Numbered from the stretch's first letter, positions 1 through 11,148 are shown. The stretch is DNA of 64,000 nucleotides from Diphasiastrum complanatum (GCA_029204225.1 CM055100.1:12163040-12227039), one strand, 5' to 3'. Notes: a model not told the origin generated them from the letters alone. Numbers and translations: made by a program.

Positions 1-465
1 AAGAATCAATAGACTGGTTGGTTTCTTGACTCTTGGACTTCTAACATGCTGTAGATTAGTTCTTGTTTCTTGTTTTGTCAATTTATGCAAGTGTAGCTCA
101 ATTTAGTAATGCTTAGGCTCTGATTTAGTTTGTTTTTAGGAGTAGATAGCTATAGAGTCTGCTGAATGTTCATCTGGGCTGCACTCTGATCTGTGAATGA
201 GCGTTCTTGGCTTGCATCTATGTATGAATGTAAGTGCGTTCAAGAGAGTTCATCCCTGAGTAGTCCTCTGACAAGCAGGAGAAAAAATATACTACAATGA
301 CAATCTGTTCCTTCTATCTGATTTGGCATTGTAAGATCAAGATCACACATAACGAATGCCCTGAAGCCTGGTAACAGGTAGAATACCAAGCCGTAGAAGT
401 TGTAAGCAAGAAGAAAAAGAACCGTAGTAAACACATCCTCTGGCCCTATGGATCTGTAAACATTT
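1..465 (+). repeat. Dispersed repeat H, copy 1 (partial at window edge)
   Basis: This stretch is collinear with 49380-49840 over its whole length, including the shared words TTCTTGGACTTCTAACATGC and GAGCGTTCTTGGCTTGCATC. By eye the copies are roughly 75-80% alike with small indels. Neither copy holds a convincing ORF, a primer-binding site or terminal repeats, so the element class is unknown. It may be the leader or LTR of an old retrotransposon. The copy is cut by the window start. Confidence 0.7.
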
Positions 466-544
466 GGCACCGTTGCCCATTGAACTCCAACAGCTTCTAC
501 ACCAGAAACCCACAACCTTGTCCACGCTCCGCCCGTCCCCTCAC

Positions 545-772
545 GATCACATCTCAACCGGAGCCCCCCTTGTGTTGAAATCTCAACCGGAGAGCTCATG
601 TCCAATCTCAACCAATGCATTCTGTTGAATCTCACCCGACACACATTGTCTCAAATCTCAACCGACGGTCATCCATTACATCTCGACTGATGGTAATCTA
701 TTGAAATCTCGACTGACGGTTTTCACTCAGATCTCAACCGACGGTACTCCATCAAATCTCAACTGATGGCCT
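545..772 (+). repeat. Degenerate minisatellite with ATCTCAACCG core
   Basis: About eight degenerate units of roughly 25-35 bp each carry a version of ATCTCAACCGACGG or ATCTCAACCGGAG, separated by variable spacers. The same core on the opposite strand (CGGTTGAGAT) builds another array at 47583-47815. The array ends exactly where the truncated LTR of D1 begins. Confidence 0.65.
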
Positions 773-773
773 C

Positions 774-891
774 ATTTGTCAAATTGCCAATCTAGATCAA
801 CTTTTTTGTGTCTAGTTTTTAGCAAGCATCCAATCACTCTTGTGGATCTTTTGTAGATCCATTTATGGTCCTAAAGTACAGTACATTCACA
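774..891 (+). repeat. D1 5' LTR, last ~118 bp
   Basis: The sequence from TTTGTCAAATTGCC to ATTCACA matches the end of the D2 5' LTR (ending 36212) and of the D1 3' LTR. The upstream ~550 bp of the LTR, including any promoter, is absent and is replaced by the minisatellite. Confidence 0.85.
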
Positions 892-904
892 TGGTATCAG
901 AGCC
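892..904 (+). other. Primer-binding site (initiator Met tRNA) of D1
   Basis: TGGTATCAGAGCC directly follows the LTR end TTCACA. It is the standard copia primer-binding site, complementary to the 3' end of plant initiator Met tRNA. Confidence 0.9.
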
Positions 905-1602
905 AAGTACAAGAGCATAAGCCATTGATCTAATGCAAATCCATTTTTAGCAAGTTTTGGTGCTAAAAACTAGTATTGAGAGGGCAAGCTAGAACCTTGA
1001 TTTTGGTGAGGAGATTTGATCCCAAACTTGGTAGGGGTCCAAATCCGTACTATCCACATGTGTGGGCACCTCTAAACCTGCATTTAATGCATGGTATTCA
1101 TTTGATCCAAAGAAATTCAATTTTTGAGCTTTTGATGTAATTTTTCATGGAAATCTTAGGATAGGCTACCAAGATTGAGTGCCATTGATTAGATTTGACA
1201 TAGGGTCATGAAATCTAATTAATCTAGGCTGAAATCAGGTCCTCTGAACTTGTTTTACAGGTCTTGAAAGTACATCAAAAAGTGTGAGTGAGATTAAGTC
1301 ATGTTTTTGTCCAAAAATAGTCAAAATTGACAAGATTTGATTGTAAGTAGATTTCACATCATCTTATCTTCATTACAACTTTGTGAGGGAGTGCTAGAAC
1401 TGAGATTATAAGTCCATTTGTTGGATTAGAAATCTAATTTGAGTGAAACACTACAAGAGAGAGACCTTAGTGAGTTTCTAGAGACAATCAAATCCATTTC
1501 TTGGCAAGATTTGTTTGAAAGTAGTTTTCACTTCATCTTATCTTCATTCCAGCTTTGTGAACGAGTGATAGAACTGTGATTATAATTCCATTTGTTGGAT
1601 TA

Positions 1603-2346
1603 TGTAGCGGCCTTGGTTCACCTGTCACACATAGATTCGTTCCCAAGGGAATAGTGCTCCCCTTGCGAAGTTAGCTTGCAAATCCTACTCTAACCACACC
1701 TAGATTAACCACATCTAACTATCCACCCTACTTTAACCACAAGCATGAGAAGGAAGAATAGATTACAATGGGGGAGGTGCTTACATCCTATCCTCTCTAC
1801 TCTCTTTGAAATCATTAACAACATGCAAGTAGAGAGAAGAAGCAAATGGAAAGCAAATAGAAAATGCAAAAGCGTGAGAGAGAGAGAGAGGGAAGGAAGC
1901 AAGGATGTTCAAATCTCATTTGGGCATAATCTCCTCCTCCTATTGAACATCAAAATATGGTACAAAGAGTGCATTTTTATGGATGGGAAAGGCCCTTGTC
2001 CCTTTCTCCTATTGGTTAATTACAATGGCAAGGATCCTAATCCAAGGCTCCTAAACTAACACAAAATGAATCTAATGGTTCCTTAAGAAAGCACAAGGGC
2101 ACTCACATGATTCATGTGAGTTCTAATTTGGGCCCTTTTAGCTTTTTTATTAACAACTTGACTTAGGGCCTCTAAAGTCATTTTAGAGTTTTAGGCCCCT
2201 AGTCACTTATTCCTAGTTCTACAAGTTCTACAAAACCAAATTGCATGCTCATTAGGTTGGGCTTATACATGCAGGAAGCCAGTGCCCTTGCACTTATTGC
2301 TCTACATGTACAGTGTACTGTGGTGGGGCCCACTAAGTGTCCAAAA
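1603..2346. mobile_element. 744-bp solo-LTR-like insertion in the D1 leader
   Basis: D2 has an uninterrupted leader here (TTTGTTGAATTAGAAATC near 36910). In D1 the sequence is split at GATTA, which appears on both sides of the insert (1598-1602 and 2347-2351) as a 5-bp target-site duplication. The insert starts with TGTAGCGG. Its 3' end, GTGTCCAAAA, is not a clean CA. Its right half resembles 40200-40560, with matching phrases around 'aggcccttg' and 'ttgggcttacacatg'. There is no coding sequence beyond chance ORFs. Confidence 0.65.
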
Positions 2347-2445
2347 GATTAGAAATCAAATTTGAGTGAGAGACTACAAGTGTGAGACCTTTGTGAGTTT
2401 CAAGTCAATCAAATCTATTTCTTGTTAGTAGAAAACACTAGTAAG

Positions 2446-3995
2446 ATGGGATCTGCTGGAGCATATCTTCTAGAAGCTAGTGAGAGATTGAATTCTACAA
2501 GTTATGCTATTTGGAAGGTTAGGATGGAGTCACTCTTGGTGCTCCAAGGCCTTTATGAGTTCTTGATTGATGATGAAAATGAACCTCTAGGTGCACAGGA
2601 ATTAGTGAGATACAAAAAGAGATCTAGGCTAGCACTTCATTGTGCAAAAATGAATGTAAGCAATGTAAGTATCATCATGTATTAGTGCTAAAGAGGCTTG
2701 GGAGTCTTTAAAATAAATCTATGAATCTAGCAACACTTCTAGAGTTCTTATGCTTAGAAATCAGATTTTGCAAAGCATGAGGGGAAATGAGGAGAGTGCA
2801 CATGATTATGTACTCAGTGGAGAGAAGATTCGTGATGGAGAGCTTGTACAAATTGTCCTTAATGGCCTAGGAGATGACTTTGCAAATCTGGTCCAAAGTT
2901 TTGCCATCCAAGACACTTTGCCAACTATAGAAATACTTCACAGTGTATTAGTGGCTAAAGAGTGTAGGATGCTCCACACCAGCGGCAAGAATTAGTTCAT
3001 TGTCTTTGCAGGATGGAGATGAGAAAGCTAGTTTCTCATTCAAGGGCAAAAATAAGACCAATGGAAAGAAGAAGCATCCAAAGGAGGGCAAAGAAGAGGA
3101 TGATGCATCAAGTTCAAAGGACAAGTCAAAGCAAAAATGCTTCTTTTGTGGAAAGAAGGGGCATTATGCATCTGAATGCTACAAGAGGCTAAGAGCACAA
3201 GTGGAGGAGGACAAACAAGGAAACCTTGCAAAGGAGGAAGTAGATTTATTCTTGATGGCATCTACATCTTCACCAACAAGAAATCACAATTCAAGAGATA
3301 CATGGTGGATTGACAGTGGGGCTAGCTCCCACATGTCTTGTGAGAAGGACTTTTTCTCAACCTTACACTCTTTCAATGCTGCTAAAAAGTTTGTCTTTAC
3401 TGCAAATGATGAAGAGTGTAGGATAGATGGTGTTGGCACCATCTCTTTATGTCTAGAATCCTCAAAATGCATGGATCTAGAAAATGTCCTTTATGTACCA
3501 TCAATCACCAAGAATATGCTTAGTGTTGGTCTACTCTTAGAAAGTAATTTGGATGTCCACTTTAAGCATGGTGCTTGCTTCATCTTGAAGAATGGTGTTT
3601 GCATTGCAAAAGGATTCAAACATGGAAGATTGTTTAAGTTGGAAGCTAGTGTTGCTTTTGAAAGAATGAGCTTGGCAAAGGAGGAGATCACTCAAGAGGA
3701 GATCTTGGCAAAGTGTGATCTTGCTTTCATTGAGGAGGAGCATCAAAAGGAAGAAGATCTTGAGAATCAGCCTCAAAGCATGAGAGTTCCAAGGGAGTCC
3801 TCAATGACAATGGCCGAGTCATCAAATTGCATGCAAATTGTCCATTCAAGTGTGCATCTTGCAAGGGTGGTGAGCATTGGAGAGTCTACTATCTTTGAAT
3901 ACTTTTTGGAAAGTATTAGTAGACATGAGGTGACTTGTTTCTTACATTTAAGATTCCTGGTTTTTATTACTTTGTATGACAAGACAATGAAATGA
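2446..3995 (+). pseudogene. gag: D1 gag-protease polyprotein, broken
   Basis: This is the remnant of a copia gag plus aspartic protease. The start MGSAGAYLLEASERL matches D2 and D3. A UBN2-type gag region follows, then a zinc knuckle CFFCGKKGHYASEC near 3148-3190 that binds RNA during packaging, then the protease active site WWIDSGASSHM near 3304-3336. A small insertion after 2660 shifts the frame, about 30 bp present in D2 are missing near 2815, and a stop at 2993 separates gag from the knuckle. After the pre-integrase phrase LFKLEAS the protein departs from copia and becomes acidic (AKEEITQEE, IEEEHQKEED). No HHCC or DDE integrase follows. Compared with D2 the coding potential is similar but the lesions are private. 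Confidence 0.85.
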
Positions 3996-4549
3996 GATGC
4001 TTTGAAATCTACATTTGTTGTTGATAAAGCAATTTCATTGGATAACTATCTTTGTAATAGTTTGAATAGAGTCATAAAAGATGAAATATCATTTGCTTTG
4101 GAAATGTTTGTGTCCACATGCTTTGTGCATGATCATTCCAATGTAAGGACCAAAGATTATCCTCTTTCACTGATAGGAATAATGGGTAGAAGAACCATGA
4201 GTATCAAGATGAGCCATCTAGGCTCAATCATATGGATCAAGCAAGGCAAGTTGTCTTTGGCAACATTATGTATGCACTTAATAGTTTTATTGATGTATCT
4301 TCAAGTGTACAAAATGCCTTGGAATCCATGGCTTGGCATGATGTATAGTTTTTTAAGTGTGCTATATGTATATAGACACATTTGTGGAACATCTTGTAAG
4401 GGATGAGGTGGTAAAAGATCCTTCATGGACATCATTCTCTATTGGAGTCTCAAAAGTTCCTTATCTGTAGCTGGATTTTTTAGACACTTCTAAAATCATT
4501 CATTCATCTAGCAAGAGAGTTGTAGATATATCAAGCTAAACTTGAGGAG
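3916..4549 (+). other. D1 3' tail: 336-bp D1-specific segment plus RT scar and polypurine tract
   Basis: Bases 3916-4251 are present in D1 and absent from D2, which jumps directly from the equivalent of 3915 to GTCTTTGGCAAC. The segment holds a 134-residue open stretch (4002-4406) with no family I recognise. From about 4424 both D copies encode a scar like the RT thumb (GERSFMDIxLY; compare DERSFMDITLF in A). The tail ends in the purine tract CTTGAGGAG next to the LTR at 4550. Either D2 lost the segment or D1 gained it. Confidence 0.6.
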
Positions 4550-5232
4550 TGTGAAGAATTGCCAAAAATTGGCAAATCTAGCTTGATCAAAAACCATGTA
4601 GAACTTTGTAAATATTGTGTATAATTGTGTTTCACACATGAAAGGCCAATATTCCACGTGGCAACCCACTCCTTATGTAGGTTAGGTCAAGTCAAGAGAG
4701 TTGGTCATGTCTATTTGGTGGTCATCCCTACTTTATAGGACCTACACCTAAGTTTAAGGTGAAAATTTGACCAACTAGCTACCTACCAAGCATAACTCTA
4801 GGATCTAGGATAGGGTTTCATTTTAGGGCAAGAAGAGTGAGTTTACTTCCTTATTAAATGCTGGAAATCCACCTAACTTTTAGAAGGAAGTCAAATTTGC
4901 TATGTATTCCAAGCTGCCATAGTGAGAAGGTAGAAAATTTTTGGAGCTCATTGGCAATCTCAAGTTAATTCACTATGTACATTGAGTTTTTGTGATCCAA
5001 ATGAAACCAAATCAATTTCTACTTGTTTCTCAGGTTGAAGGCCGTACTACAACCTATAGTACACATGTGTGGGCTCTGATTTCAATGTTGATCAATGTTT
5101 TTGATTGTTAATGTTTGTTGTTTGTCAAATCGCCAATCTAGATCAACTTTTTTGTGTCTAGTTTTTTGATAGATTGTTAAGCAAACATCCAATCACTCTT
5201 GTGGATCTTTTGTAGATCCATTTATGGTCACA
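4550..5232 (+). repeat. D1 3' LTR
   Basis: The LTR begins TGTGAAGAATTGCC after the purine tract and is collinear with D2 LTRs at 35569-36212 and 38842-39537. Its last ~18 bp are shortened: it reads TTTATGGTCACA where D2 continues to TACTTTCACA. It carries GCCGTACT and a CACATGTGTG palindrome variant near 5065. Confidence 0.85.
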
Positions 5233-6099
5233 GCCATCCAAAAGCAACTAGTGAACTTCGAATCACAAATGTTCATAATGTCACTTTGGTACTATAAAGC
5301 CTAAACAGACACTCTATAACTACTTGGTCAATACCCGAATAAACATAGTTGATTTGGTAAGGTGATCGGTTGAACCAAAATTCCACTAGCCTGTTTATTC
5401 ATCCAGGGTATGAATACTATCCTCTCCTATGGATTAGGTATTTTTTAGAATTTGAGTTATGATTTACCAATCCCAACTCTCCATATTCCCAAGACCATAC
5501 CAATCATAAGAGTGCATTGCAATTCTTAAAAGACACATGAGTTGTTCCTGAAAGTTCTTTCAATTTGGAAACTTCCAGACTTTCCCAAATCACACACGAT
5601 GGTGTCTACAAAAGGATTGTAATCCAAGAAAGCCCTTACTTTAGACATGGCACAAATTGTCATTCCAAAGTTAGTGTCCCAATCTAGAATACATCTAGAT
5701 TTTCCTCTCAAGTTCTAATCTAGAATAACTTAAGATTTTCTAGGACCTCATTACGTGAAGTTCTAACTCTTGGAAAACAACACCTATCCAACTCTCTTGA
5801 GTTTTCCGAGATAGCATTCCATCCTTTTCGTACAGGAAAAGATAAGTCCCAACAGTTCTCGTGTATTCTATGCACACACATCTGTAAACGAATCCAAAAT
5901 GACTCATAGACGTTGTGACTTATAAGCTATACATCTCAACAATAATATCCATAATTAGGATTATATGGTTGATTTCCAACAACTAACTCAGAAGTAGTGC
6001 TTCAAACATGGTTAGTTGTATCGGATTTAGAAATTATTTAAATGTCTTGATTTGGTACCAAAACACCACATTTAATCAAGGTCAAAAAGCAATTTTCAA
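5233..6099. other. No recognised feature
   Basis: No copia motif, LTR end, tRNA or convincing ORF is visible; open stretches are 61 codons or less. The base composition is ordinary for the window. It may be the diverged interior or LTR of an old element associated with the integrase relic at 6100-6450. Confidence 0.4.
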
Positions 6100-6450
6100 T
6101 GAGAAATTACTAACCCAGTGAGAAATTGTTTCAAACAAACTTCTCATAAATATGCAAGTGGCTCCTCCATTGCTTTTAGATGATGAAAAATGTACATCTG
6201 AGTCTACCAACTCCAATGGATGTGAAGTCTTGATGGAAGACCTTGTATATGGCTTCTTATGTGATTTTGCTATTGCACAAGCCTCACATGGCTTGATCTC
6301 TATGTAAAGTGATCTTGGTAAACCAATGGGTTTTGTATCTTTGACCCTATAAAGCATGGATTTGAAATTGGGATGTCCCAATCTCCTATGCCATAACTCC
6401 TCCTTAGAAATATCATCCTTCTTGAAGGGTGTAGAGGAGAAACTTGACAC
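6100..6450 (-). pseudogene. Copia GAG-pre-integrase/integrase N-terminus fragment
   Basis: The minus strand encodes LWHRRLGHPNFKSM, the pre-integrase LWHxRLGH signature. About 35 residues later come CEACAIAKSHKKPY and HPLELVDSDVHF, i.e. the HHCC zinc finger and the first catalytic Asp region of a copia integrase. The frame breaks near 6120 after SKSNGGA. Nothing of RT or gag flanks it, so it is an isolated fragment unrelated in position to D1 (opposite strand). Confidence 0.85.
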
Positions 6451-7640
6451 TATGTTTCAAATTGCTATTCAAAGCTATAAAGTAGTAATCACTCCTTTTG
6501 GACATGAATAACAGCTGACGTTCAGCTATGACACCTATCTTCCTCACGTAACTAGCATGTGTAGTTTTGTTGTGTGGGATGGTAGCATGTATCAGCTGGA
6601 CGTCTTAAAAGTGGTTATGCTTTATGGTGTTTTTTAGTACTGTATTTTACTTTTCAACTGTACTTTACCTTGTTGGATTATGAATAAAGGCTTCAAAAGA
6701 TTTCAGTATTGTTTTGTCAAGAGGAACTAATTGCAGTATCATATTTCTCTCTATGCATCTTGGTGGTGTAAATCTGACTATTCCTTGGTTGGGATAGTAC
6801 TAAACTTTTACCTTTTATCCATTTTAATAACCAAGGTCTATTTTTATGGTTTAGTCCACAGGATGGTTTCAGGGTGTTGCCTCGTTGGGTTATGGGGTGC
6901 CCCTTCCTCCACCTAACCATATTGTTCATACACTGATTTATTGTATGAGAAAGTCGTTGAGATGCATAATTTTGTCTTTAACACTGATAGGGCTACATGT
7001 TCTTCTGCTGGACTTGAGGATAAGATTCTATGCCTGATTGATCTTCTTGAAACTATTGACTGGGTTAAGATCTATCTTGAGTTCGTTTGAGCTTAGTGGA
7101 AAATCTTTACAGTCATCTTAATGATTTTGTTGAAAAATTTGAAGAAGAGAAAAAATTCGGTAATATGCATACATGTGCTTGGAAATTGAAAATGGTATTA
7201 CTGTGAAGATTATTAAAATATTATCTTTCTATCTCCAGAGTTTGGGATCATGTCCATCATGATTTTCACTAGATTTCATGTTGTACATATAAGGAGTGAG
7301 AATTGAGCACATATCCTTCTAGTGTAGCTCGGATTTGAGTTAGATAGGTTCAATTATGATGACATGCAGATGTTTAGAGAGCATGCAAAGTCTTACTGTA
7401 TGCATGCAAGCCACATGCAATTAGTGCATGCAACATGCAAAGTAGTTTCTATTATCTACACATGTCTAGGCAATTTTAGGAGTCAACATGCAGTACATGC
7501 AACATACATGCATGCAGTTACACATGTGGATCTCTGGTAGGTGAATTAGTTCAGTTAAGTGGACTTTCCATGCAACTCCACTGTAGGAATTCGAGTCTCT
7601 CCCATGTAGGAAAAGCTAGGCATGTTTTGCCACATTGTGA
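6451..7640. other. Unclassified stretch with a CATGCA-rich cluster
   Basis: There is no coding signal longer than chance. Between about 7366 and 7525 the hexamer CATGCA or its complement TGCATG appears about ten times, often as GCATGCA or ACATGCAACATGC. This is the RY-repeat motif known from seed-gene promoters, but here it may simply be LTR sequence. A smaller cluster of the same kind lies at 12230-12510. Confidence 0.45.
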
Positions 7641-7900
7641 ATATTGAGATTTTGGTGTTTTGGACTCATTCTCTCTCTACCCACGTTTTCTATGTATGAT
7701 TTTCTCTCTCTACCTGAGAGCAGTCTTTTTTGCCCATACTAAAGACTTAGAATTTTTGCTGACATTCATTTCTCATAGTGAAGAATTAGATTTTTTCATC
7801 AGATGTATGCCATTGTGCTCTTGCCTTAGATTTTTCAAGCATACTGTTCTTTGATCAATCTTGTGCAATCACAACACCTCAGTAAGATCCTGTAGGGTGT

Positions 7901-8227
7901 GTGGTGAAGTTCACATGTGCTAAAAACTTCACAATTACTCTTGCTATTTTTTCCTCTTCTATTCCTGACGCTCCTCTCTCACCACACCCTCTAGTCTTCA
8001 TTGATGACCTAGATGAGGACAAAGCCTCTCAGCTCGAGATTTTTTCTCAGGACATTTGTGACATTGGTGACCTTTCTTCTTATGACTTCTACCAATCTAA
8101 AAATTGTCAAGTCTCCTTTGTTCCTAGCAGAATTACTGAGTACAAATCCACTCTCACATCTTATAAACTTTGGGGCCTTCCTTCTGTCAATTTCCTTGTA
8201 CCTATTCCTATCGACTTTGGATTATGA
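7901..8227 (+). pseudogene. N-terminal piece of a decayed RT-like protein
   Basis: An open stretch of 108 codons starts the run of coding-like sequence that extends in fits to 10868. It contains the acidic phrase FIDDLDEDKASQLEIF and a serine/proline-rich start. No conserved domain is recognised. It is assigned to the relic only because the pieces follow one another in the same strand with short frame changes and no intervening element. The open frame reaches back to about 7660, so the true start is uncertain. Confidence 0.4.
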
Positions 8228-8948
8228 TGACTCATTTAACAGAAAAGAAAATACGAGTCTGCAAGTTGGCCGCCCTTCATAAAAATCCTTCTCTTGAGAC
8301 ACTCATTTCATTCGACACCATTATTCGTATGAATAAATTCAAACCTTCTCGTTTCCCCTCTGAGCAGACCTGGGCCAGAACTAGAGGCCACTTTGAGACT
8401 GGCTTCAATAGAATGAACCTTCACCAAGCCAAAATTTGGAACTGGAAAAGAACTTTCTTCAAGTTTAGATGTGGTGAAGAATGTAAAAACAGCTCTTTCA
8501 TCATCTGGTTTGACCACGCTATCTGGTTCGTGATGAATAACCTAGCAAAGTTTTTTCCTGGTGCTTTCCTCCAAAATCAGATGAATGCATTCCTCATGTG
8601 GCTTCATAAACCTACTAGGGATGTAGTGAAATCTCACTTGACTTTTCTCTTCATCCACCAATATATGATTGATGCTCCATTTAACTTGCTAAAGATTCCT
8701 TTGCCAAACTCCTTGCACCTTTGGGAGATGCCAAAAATATTCGGGAAATAGAGCACCTTTTAAAAAGACCTACATTTTCTACCCTTATAGATAAGTACTT
8801 CCAGAATTCCAATAAAAGAACGGTTTTCAAATTTCAAAGAAAAAAGTGGGAGAAAAGGCAGTTTTCAAATTTCAAAGGAAAGGAAGGACAAAGCAGTGCC
8901 ACCAAGGATGACTTACCAGTTAAAAAACTGACCTTTTACAGATCTTAA
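8170..8948 (+). pseudogene. Middle N-terminal part of the RT-like relic
   Basis: Two overlapping open stretches lie in different frames: 193 codons ending 8751 and 75 codons ending 8948. The first contains FPSEQTWARTRGHFETGFNR and KIWNWKRTFFKFRCGEE, basic and aromatic-rich like nucleic-acid-binding segments. The second contains NIREIEHLLKRPTFSTLIDK and a lysine-rich end. The shift lies near 8700, where the downstream frame reads FAKLLAPLGDAKN. I do not recognise a named domain. Continuity with the RT core downstream is inferred from order and composition. Confidence 0.45.
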
Positions 8949-9048
8949 TCGATGTGCAGGATGAAAAAGAGACAGTTAGAAGGGAAATTAGAATTTCAAC
9001 GACCGGCCGTCTCCAGTTTCCACTAGCAGTGACACAGGGAGAGTCTTT

Positions 9049-9790
9049 TTGCATTTATGTTACTATAATAGATTTTTTGAAGTGATCCATGTGAAGCACT
9101 TTTACGCTCACATTTTACGTAGACTTTTTGGTATTGTAGACGAACTCTTTCATGATATCATCTTTGGCTGGTCATATCTACCAAGTGTAACATGCGAATG
9201 GTATTTTCTTTATGATGTTTTTTGCGAATTTGATATAGATATAGATAACCTACATTCCTATCATTGTCTTACTTTCAAACTTTTCATAAATTTCATCTCA
9301 GAAAAATTTGGTCATGTCATATGCACAGATTGTTATATTGTTAAAAGTTCTTTCTTACGTAAATCATTAGAAAAAGGTCTAAACCACATTACTTTGAGAC
9401 AAGCTAATGTGAACGAAGTTGCTTCTGAACTATGTAATGGCTGGTTTAAACTTATGAAACTTCTAATTTCTTATGCATCTTTAGACGATACCACAAAAAT
9501 GAGACATGCTATTTTTTGTAAAGGCATTGCTTTGAGCCATATTAGAAAGGGTAGAAGGCTTTATGGAAACACTGCTTCTCTTACTAAGAATAGGATTGCC
9601 AATGATGAAGTACTATGGCTTACTAGTTTTCTCTACGTAAATGGTATCGATAAAGCACAACACAACACTTGTTTTATGTGCAAATCTTTGTATGAGAGTT
9701 GGCCATATAGAGACTCAACAGTCCAAACTTTACTCCTTTTTCCAATGAACAATTAAACTATGTTGAAGATTCCCTTGCAAATATAATGGA
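9049..9790 (+). pseudogene. Region upstream of RT core in the RT-like relic
   Basis: A 235-codon open frame contains FYAHILRRLFGIVDELF, GHVICTDCYIVKSSFLRKSL and ASLTKNRIANDEV. A short bridge in another frame (8942-9060) links it to the preceding piece. After 9756 the coding signal continues in a third frame with NEQLNYVEDSLANIM. It occupies the place where Penelope-like and rvt proteins have their RT-N domain before the fingers. No gag, zinc knuckle, protease or LTR accompanies it. Confidence 0.5.
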
Positions 9791-9814
9791 TATTACCAGA
9801 GATTTTCTTGGGGA

Positions 9815-10868
9815 ATGATTCTCTATCATACCTCCTCTGCACATAGAAAGCCCACAAGGGTTCATTTAGATGGATTACCAATGCTCATTATTGCTATTTC
9901 ACAAGACTTGCCAAATTTCTCACAAGAGCTCTTGGTATGTTGTCACTGTTCCTTATGGAGGGTACAGGCCTTAAGCCAAATACATATAGGAGTATCCTAA
10001 GAGCAGATACCATTCTACACTGGTAATGTGAGTCATCTATGGATTTCTATCTAAATTTACCACCTTTGATTACCAATATTTGGGTTGCAGATATTTCAAA
10101 ATGTTACGAGAATATACCCTTGTCATGGGATAAAAAACAATCACACAAAACTCTTGATATAAATCTACTCTACCAATGGAATGATCTCGTGATTGATAAC
10201 TGCATTGTCAGATTAGGGAATACGTGGTATACCTATGGGCTTTTCATGCCCACCAACCTAGTGTAATTGGTATGTATCCTACCTTGAAGCACAATTTATA
10301 AAGAGGCTTGCAAAATTAGGCCTTACCACGTTTATGAACGACTTTATTTACTCCTTCAGAAATATTGATGACATTTGTTTCATCGATAACCCTAATATTG
10401 AGCTCTTTATGGATAAAAAACAAATAAGAACTTCTGATAACCCTTCTTGGATCTACCCTCTAGACTTTCTAGAAATAGAAAGAAAATTTTCAAAAGGAAA
10501 CACTACCAGCTTTGTAAATATATATACGTTTCATTTGATCAAAATTTTGGTTTGACGCACCTCTCAAAGTTTGATAAAAAAGAGAATTACCTTTTCCATT
10601 TCTGCAGTATATACATCTGGCTTTGAATAGACCAATCTATAATTCATATAAGGTTATTGTTTCACAGGTCATTGCTGGAATGACCTCTTGTAACAAACAA
10701 GATATGTTCATTAAAGAAGTCAAAATTTTGGTTGATGCTTTTCAAAAAAATGGGTTTATAAGGGATAAGCTATGTTTTATTATCAATAACTTACTCAGCT
10801 CTGAAGTTTTTCCAAGCTTGTCTTACTCTTTACCACATGATATTGATGGTCTTTTGGCGGACAATTAG
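9815..10868 (+). pseudogene. Reverse transcriptase core of a non-LTR, Penelope/rvt-grade element
   Basis: Across several frames, in the correct order, I see HRKPTRV then RWITNA near 9833-9882 (finger motif with template-gripping Arg), WVADISKCYENIP at 10081-10119 (motif A, catalytic Asp), TYGLFMPTN at 10231-10257 (motif B), YSFRNIDDICFI at 10349-10384 (motif C, catalytic DD), WIYPLDFLEIE (motif D), and a tail with NRPIYNSYKVIVSQV and FQKNGFI. The RxIDDI catalytic box and the SNRP/NGF tail are features of the Penelope/TERT/rvt side of the RT tree, not of copia (YVDD) or LINEs. Many one-base shifts and a stop near 10023 make it a pseudogene. No GIY-YIG endonuclease is seen before the CT microsatellite. 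Confidence 0.6.
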
Positions 10869-10903
10869 CTATCCCTTACGGGGAGTTAACTGCCCCCGAA
10901 GGG

Positions 10904-11148
<245 letters not shown>

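Larger units (their letters stand above)
774..5232 (+). mobile_element. Copia element D1 (gag-PR derivative, 5' LTR truncated)
   Basis: In order the element has the last ~118 bp of a 5' LTR, a PBS, a leader interrupted by a 744-bp insertion, a gag-protease reading frame, a short tail with an RT scar, a purine-rich tract (CTTGAGGAG) and a 3' LTR. It is collinear with D2 (35569-39537). Integrase, RT and RNase H are missing, so it could only have moved with enzymes supplied in trans. No target-site duplication is visible because the 5' end is lost. Confidence 0.85.

Noticed and set aside
240-644. 134-codon minus-strand ORF over repeat H and the minisatellite
   Set aside because: It spans two unrelated repeats and is not kept in H copy 2, so it is unlikely to be a gene.
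8308-8517. Minus-strand ORF of 69 codons
   Set aside because: It lies opposite the longer plus-strand coding-like segment of the RT relic and has no homology.
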